Source: JBOFOR01 sp051659545
Lineage (GTDB): Bacteria; Bacillota; Clostridia; Peptostreptococcales; Peptostreptococcaceae
Reading direction: 5' to 3'
NCBI RefSeq assembly: GCF_051659545.1
Contig: NZ_JBOFOR010000289.1
Span: 11,729-75,728, forward strand
DNA length: 64,000 nucleotides
Position numbers and translations under genes: made by a program. Below, in pieces: positions 62,955-64,000 of the stretch. The notes under the pieces are model-generated. The model searched no databases, was not told the DNA's origin, and was given only the letters and a program-made list of their open reading frames with translations. Within the stretch, counting starts at the first letter, position 1; every line of letters begins with the position of its first letter.

Positions 62955-63055
62955 GTACTGTACCCCAATCGTTGGACGCAAAAGTCTAATAATTGGGGGT
63001 GTTTGGTATGGAAAAATATGATTATAATTTTAAATTAAAAGTAGTTAAGTGAAAA
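62955..63055 (+). mobile_element. IS3-family remnant (left end and truncated orfA start)
   Basis: TGTACTGTACCCCAATCGTT begins a typical IS end; CCCCAAT...TTGGAC and GTCTAA...ATTGGGG form a hairpin. ATG 63008 opens MEKYDYNFKLKVVK, the standard start of an IS3-type orfA helix-turn-helix, but meets TGA after 14 codons. Nothing of orfB remains. Confidence 0.6.
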
Positions 63056-63119
63056 TAAATATAGTAAGAACCAATTAATCCCTTTTAGAATAAATCTATA
63101 CTAGGAGGGTGAAGCAAAA

Positions 63120-63344
63120 GTGAACTTAGACTTTATAAAAAAATTAAATTTTAACGATGGTTCTATTGGTGTAAGAAAAATGATATCTATTTTACTTACT
63201 ATTACATTTTGCTACTTAAGTATTGTAGGTAAAATAAATAGCGAGCAATTTGTACCAATATTTAGTATGATAATAGGTTATTATTTTGGAAAATCTACAG
63301 CGTTAGATATACCTGGTAAAAATAAAGACAATATAGAAAAATAA
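63120..63344 (+). CDS. Small single-to-two-helix membrane protein, phage-like
   Basis: 74 residues: FNDGSIGVRKMISILLTITF then FVPIFSMIIGYYFGKSTALD, two hydrophobic segments and a polar tail. Similar small proteins occur in clostridial prophages, so a stray phage gene is possible. GTG 63120 follows AGGAGGGTG. The neighbouring IS3 remnant suggests a mosaic region. Confidence 0.65.
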   Translation: MNLDFIKKLNFNDGSIGVRKMISILLTITFCYLSIVGKINSEQFVPIFSMIIGYYFGKSTALDIPGKNKDNIEK

Positions 63345-63669
63345 AAAAATAGCTTCGATTAAGTTATCTGTCGGTGAAACACACAATATATCCAACGGCT
63401 CTGCGCGTTGCTAAAAAATAGTGAATCGCTATAAAGTCTAGCGATTTACTTACATAAAATAGCTAAGAATTTATTTTAACGTTCTTATAATATGCATAGA
63501 TTTAAGATAGTGCAAAATTATTCAATAAATTAAACGTAGTAACACGTGAATCATAACTACCATGTAAACTATCTACTCAGATATCAGATATTTGATACAA
63601 ATAATAATGGAACTTCTCTAAGGATTAAAATCATATTTAAAATAAAAATAAAAAAATATAAAAAAAGTA

Positions 63670-63698
63670 TTGACCATATTAAAACAAGGTGATATAGT
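63670..63698 (+). promoter_or_regulatory. rRNA operon promoter with upstream A/T element
   Basis: TTGACC, 17-bp spacer, TATAGT. It is preceded by a run of A-rich sequence (UP-element-like) and stands ~255 bp before 16S rRNA. Confidence 0.75.
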
Positions 63699-63756
63699 AT
63701 TACTTGTCCTTAAGAAACGGACGAAACAAAATAAAGCAAGAACAAAATGATTACTA

Positions 63757-63777
63757 TGAACTTTGAAAATTAAACAG
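63757..63777 (+). promoter_or_regulatory. boxA-like antitermination stretch in the 16S leader
   Basis: ACTTTGAAAATTAAACAG resembles the TTCTTTGAAAACT-type leader motif found before 16S genes of Firmicutes. Confidence 0.5.
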
Positions 63778-63953
63778 TAGGTTAATTTATAGAAACAAAC
63801 ATAATTCTTAACAGAATTAAAACACAAACAAACCAAGCCAGATATTCAGATAATGATTAGTCTGAGCGATGGACAACTTTTTAAATTATATTTAAGCGTT
63901 AGAATAAGCTGAACGAATGTGAAGATTATTATAATGCGACATAAATTAAAATT

Positions 63954-64000
<47 letters not shown>

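Larger units (their letters stand above)
63345..63953 (+). other. rRNA operon upstream region
   Basis: About 610 bases without a protein gene. A hairpin GTGAATCGCTA/TAGCGATTTAC lies at 63421-63449 and may end the preceding transcript. An A/T tract (about 63626-63668) precedes the rRNA promoter. Beyond it lies the 16S leader with a boxA-like stretch. Between 63450 and 63620 I see nothing definite. Confidence 0.6.

Overview
The window is AT-rich, with small intergenic gaps, strong GGAGG-type ribosome binding sites and Gram-positive regulators. These features, together with an HsmRA-like heme-sensing pair, a CheC/CheD/CheV chemotaxis set, fused CoA-disulfide reductase/rhodanese and BMP-type nucleoside transport, point to a motile anaerobic Firmicute of class Clostridia, most like Peptostreptococcaceae. 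The family is an inference; the only 16S rRNA present is the first ~47 bases, at the right edge.

Layout. (1) 1-3.9 kb: end of a BglG/LicT antiterminator, a beta-glucoside PTS permease and a GH1 6-phospho-beta-glucosidase. (2) 4-9 kb: an amino-acid permease divergent from a LysR regulator, then a CoA-disulfide reductase/rhodanese fusion paired with a siroheme-type reductase. (3) 9.2-11.5 kb: an IS200/IS605 element (TnpA+TnpB) that appears to interrupt a membrane permease gene. (4) 11.5-13.5 kb: a guanine-class riboswitch controlling a YczE-like membrane protein, a 59-residue cysteine protein and a solo KDPG-type aldolase. (5) 13.5-20 kb: MATE efflux pump and MerR regulator with a 19-bp-spacer promoter, an XRE-desulfoferrodoxin fusion, the heme-sensing hsmR-hsmA pair with twin operators, and an orphan multi-PAS histidine kinase. 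(6) 20-26.7 kb: M20 amidohydrolase plus a BMP/ABC nucleoside importer, then a VOC protein. (7) 26.9-42.6 kb: a hexuronate island with two paralogous GntR regulators around a dead GPH transporter, uxuB-kdgA-kdgK-uxuA-uxaC, an AraC regulator, two NagZ-like GH3 enzymes, a HAD phosphatase and an intact GPH symporter. (8) 42.8-56.5 kb: a triple-repeat tail-anchored protein and a full chemotaxis cluster headed by a c-di-GMP-type riboswitch, with two sigma-D-like MCP promoters and a FliM-like protein. (9) 56.7-59.4 kb: CbiMQO cobalt/nickel ECF transporter. (10) 59.6-64 kb: housekeeping and small genes, degraded fragments (thioredoxin-like, IS3-like), a small membrane protein and an rRNA operon promoter running into 16S rRNA.

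How it works together. In the hexuronate island a glycoside or uronide would enter through the GPH symporter and be cut in the cytosol by the GH3 enzymes. Glucuronate would then go through UxaC, UxuB, UxuA, KdgK and KdgA to pyruvate and glyceraldehyde-3-phosphate. Five promoters in this island share an operator built on TAGTATAC-TAGTATA, probably the binding site of one or both GntR proteins. The chemotaxis cluster appears to be gated at its head by a second messenger and, for its receptors, by the motility sigma factor.

The most noteworthy candidates are the XRE-desulfoferrodoxin fusion with an altered iron ligand, the shared promoter/operator architecture of the uronate island, the c-di-GMP riboswitch with an adjoining three-way-junction dyad before cheV, the tandem-repeat membrane protein, and the guanine riboswitch on a YczE-like transporter candidate.
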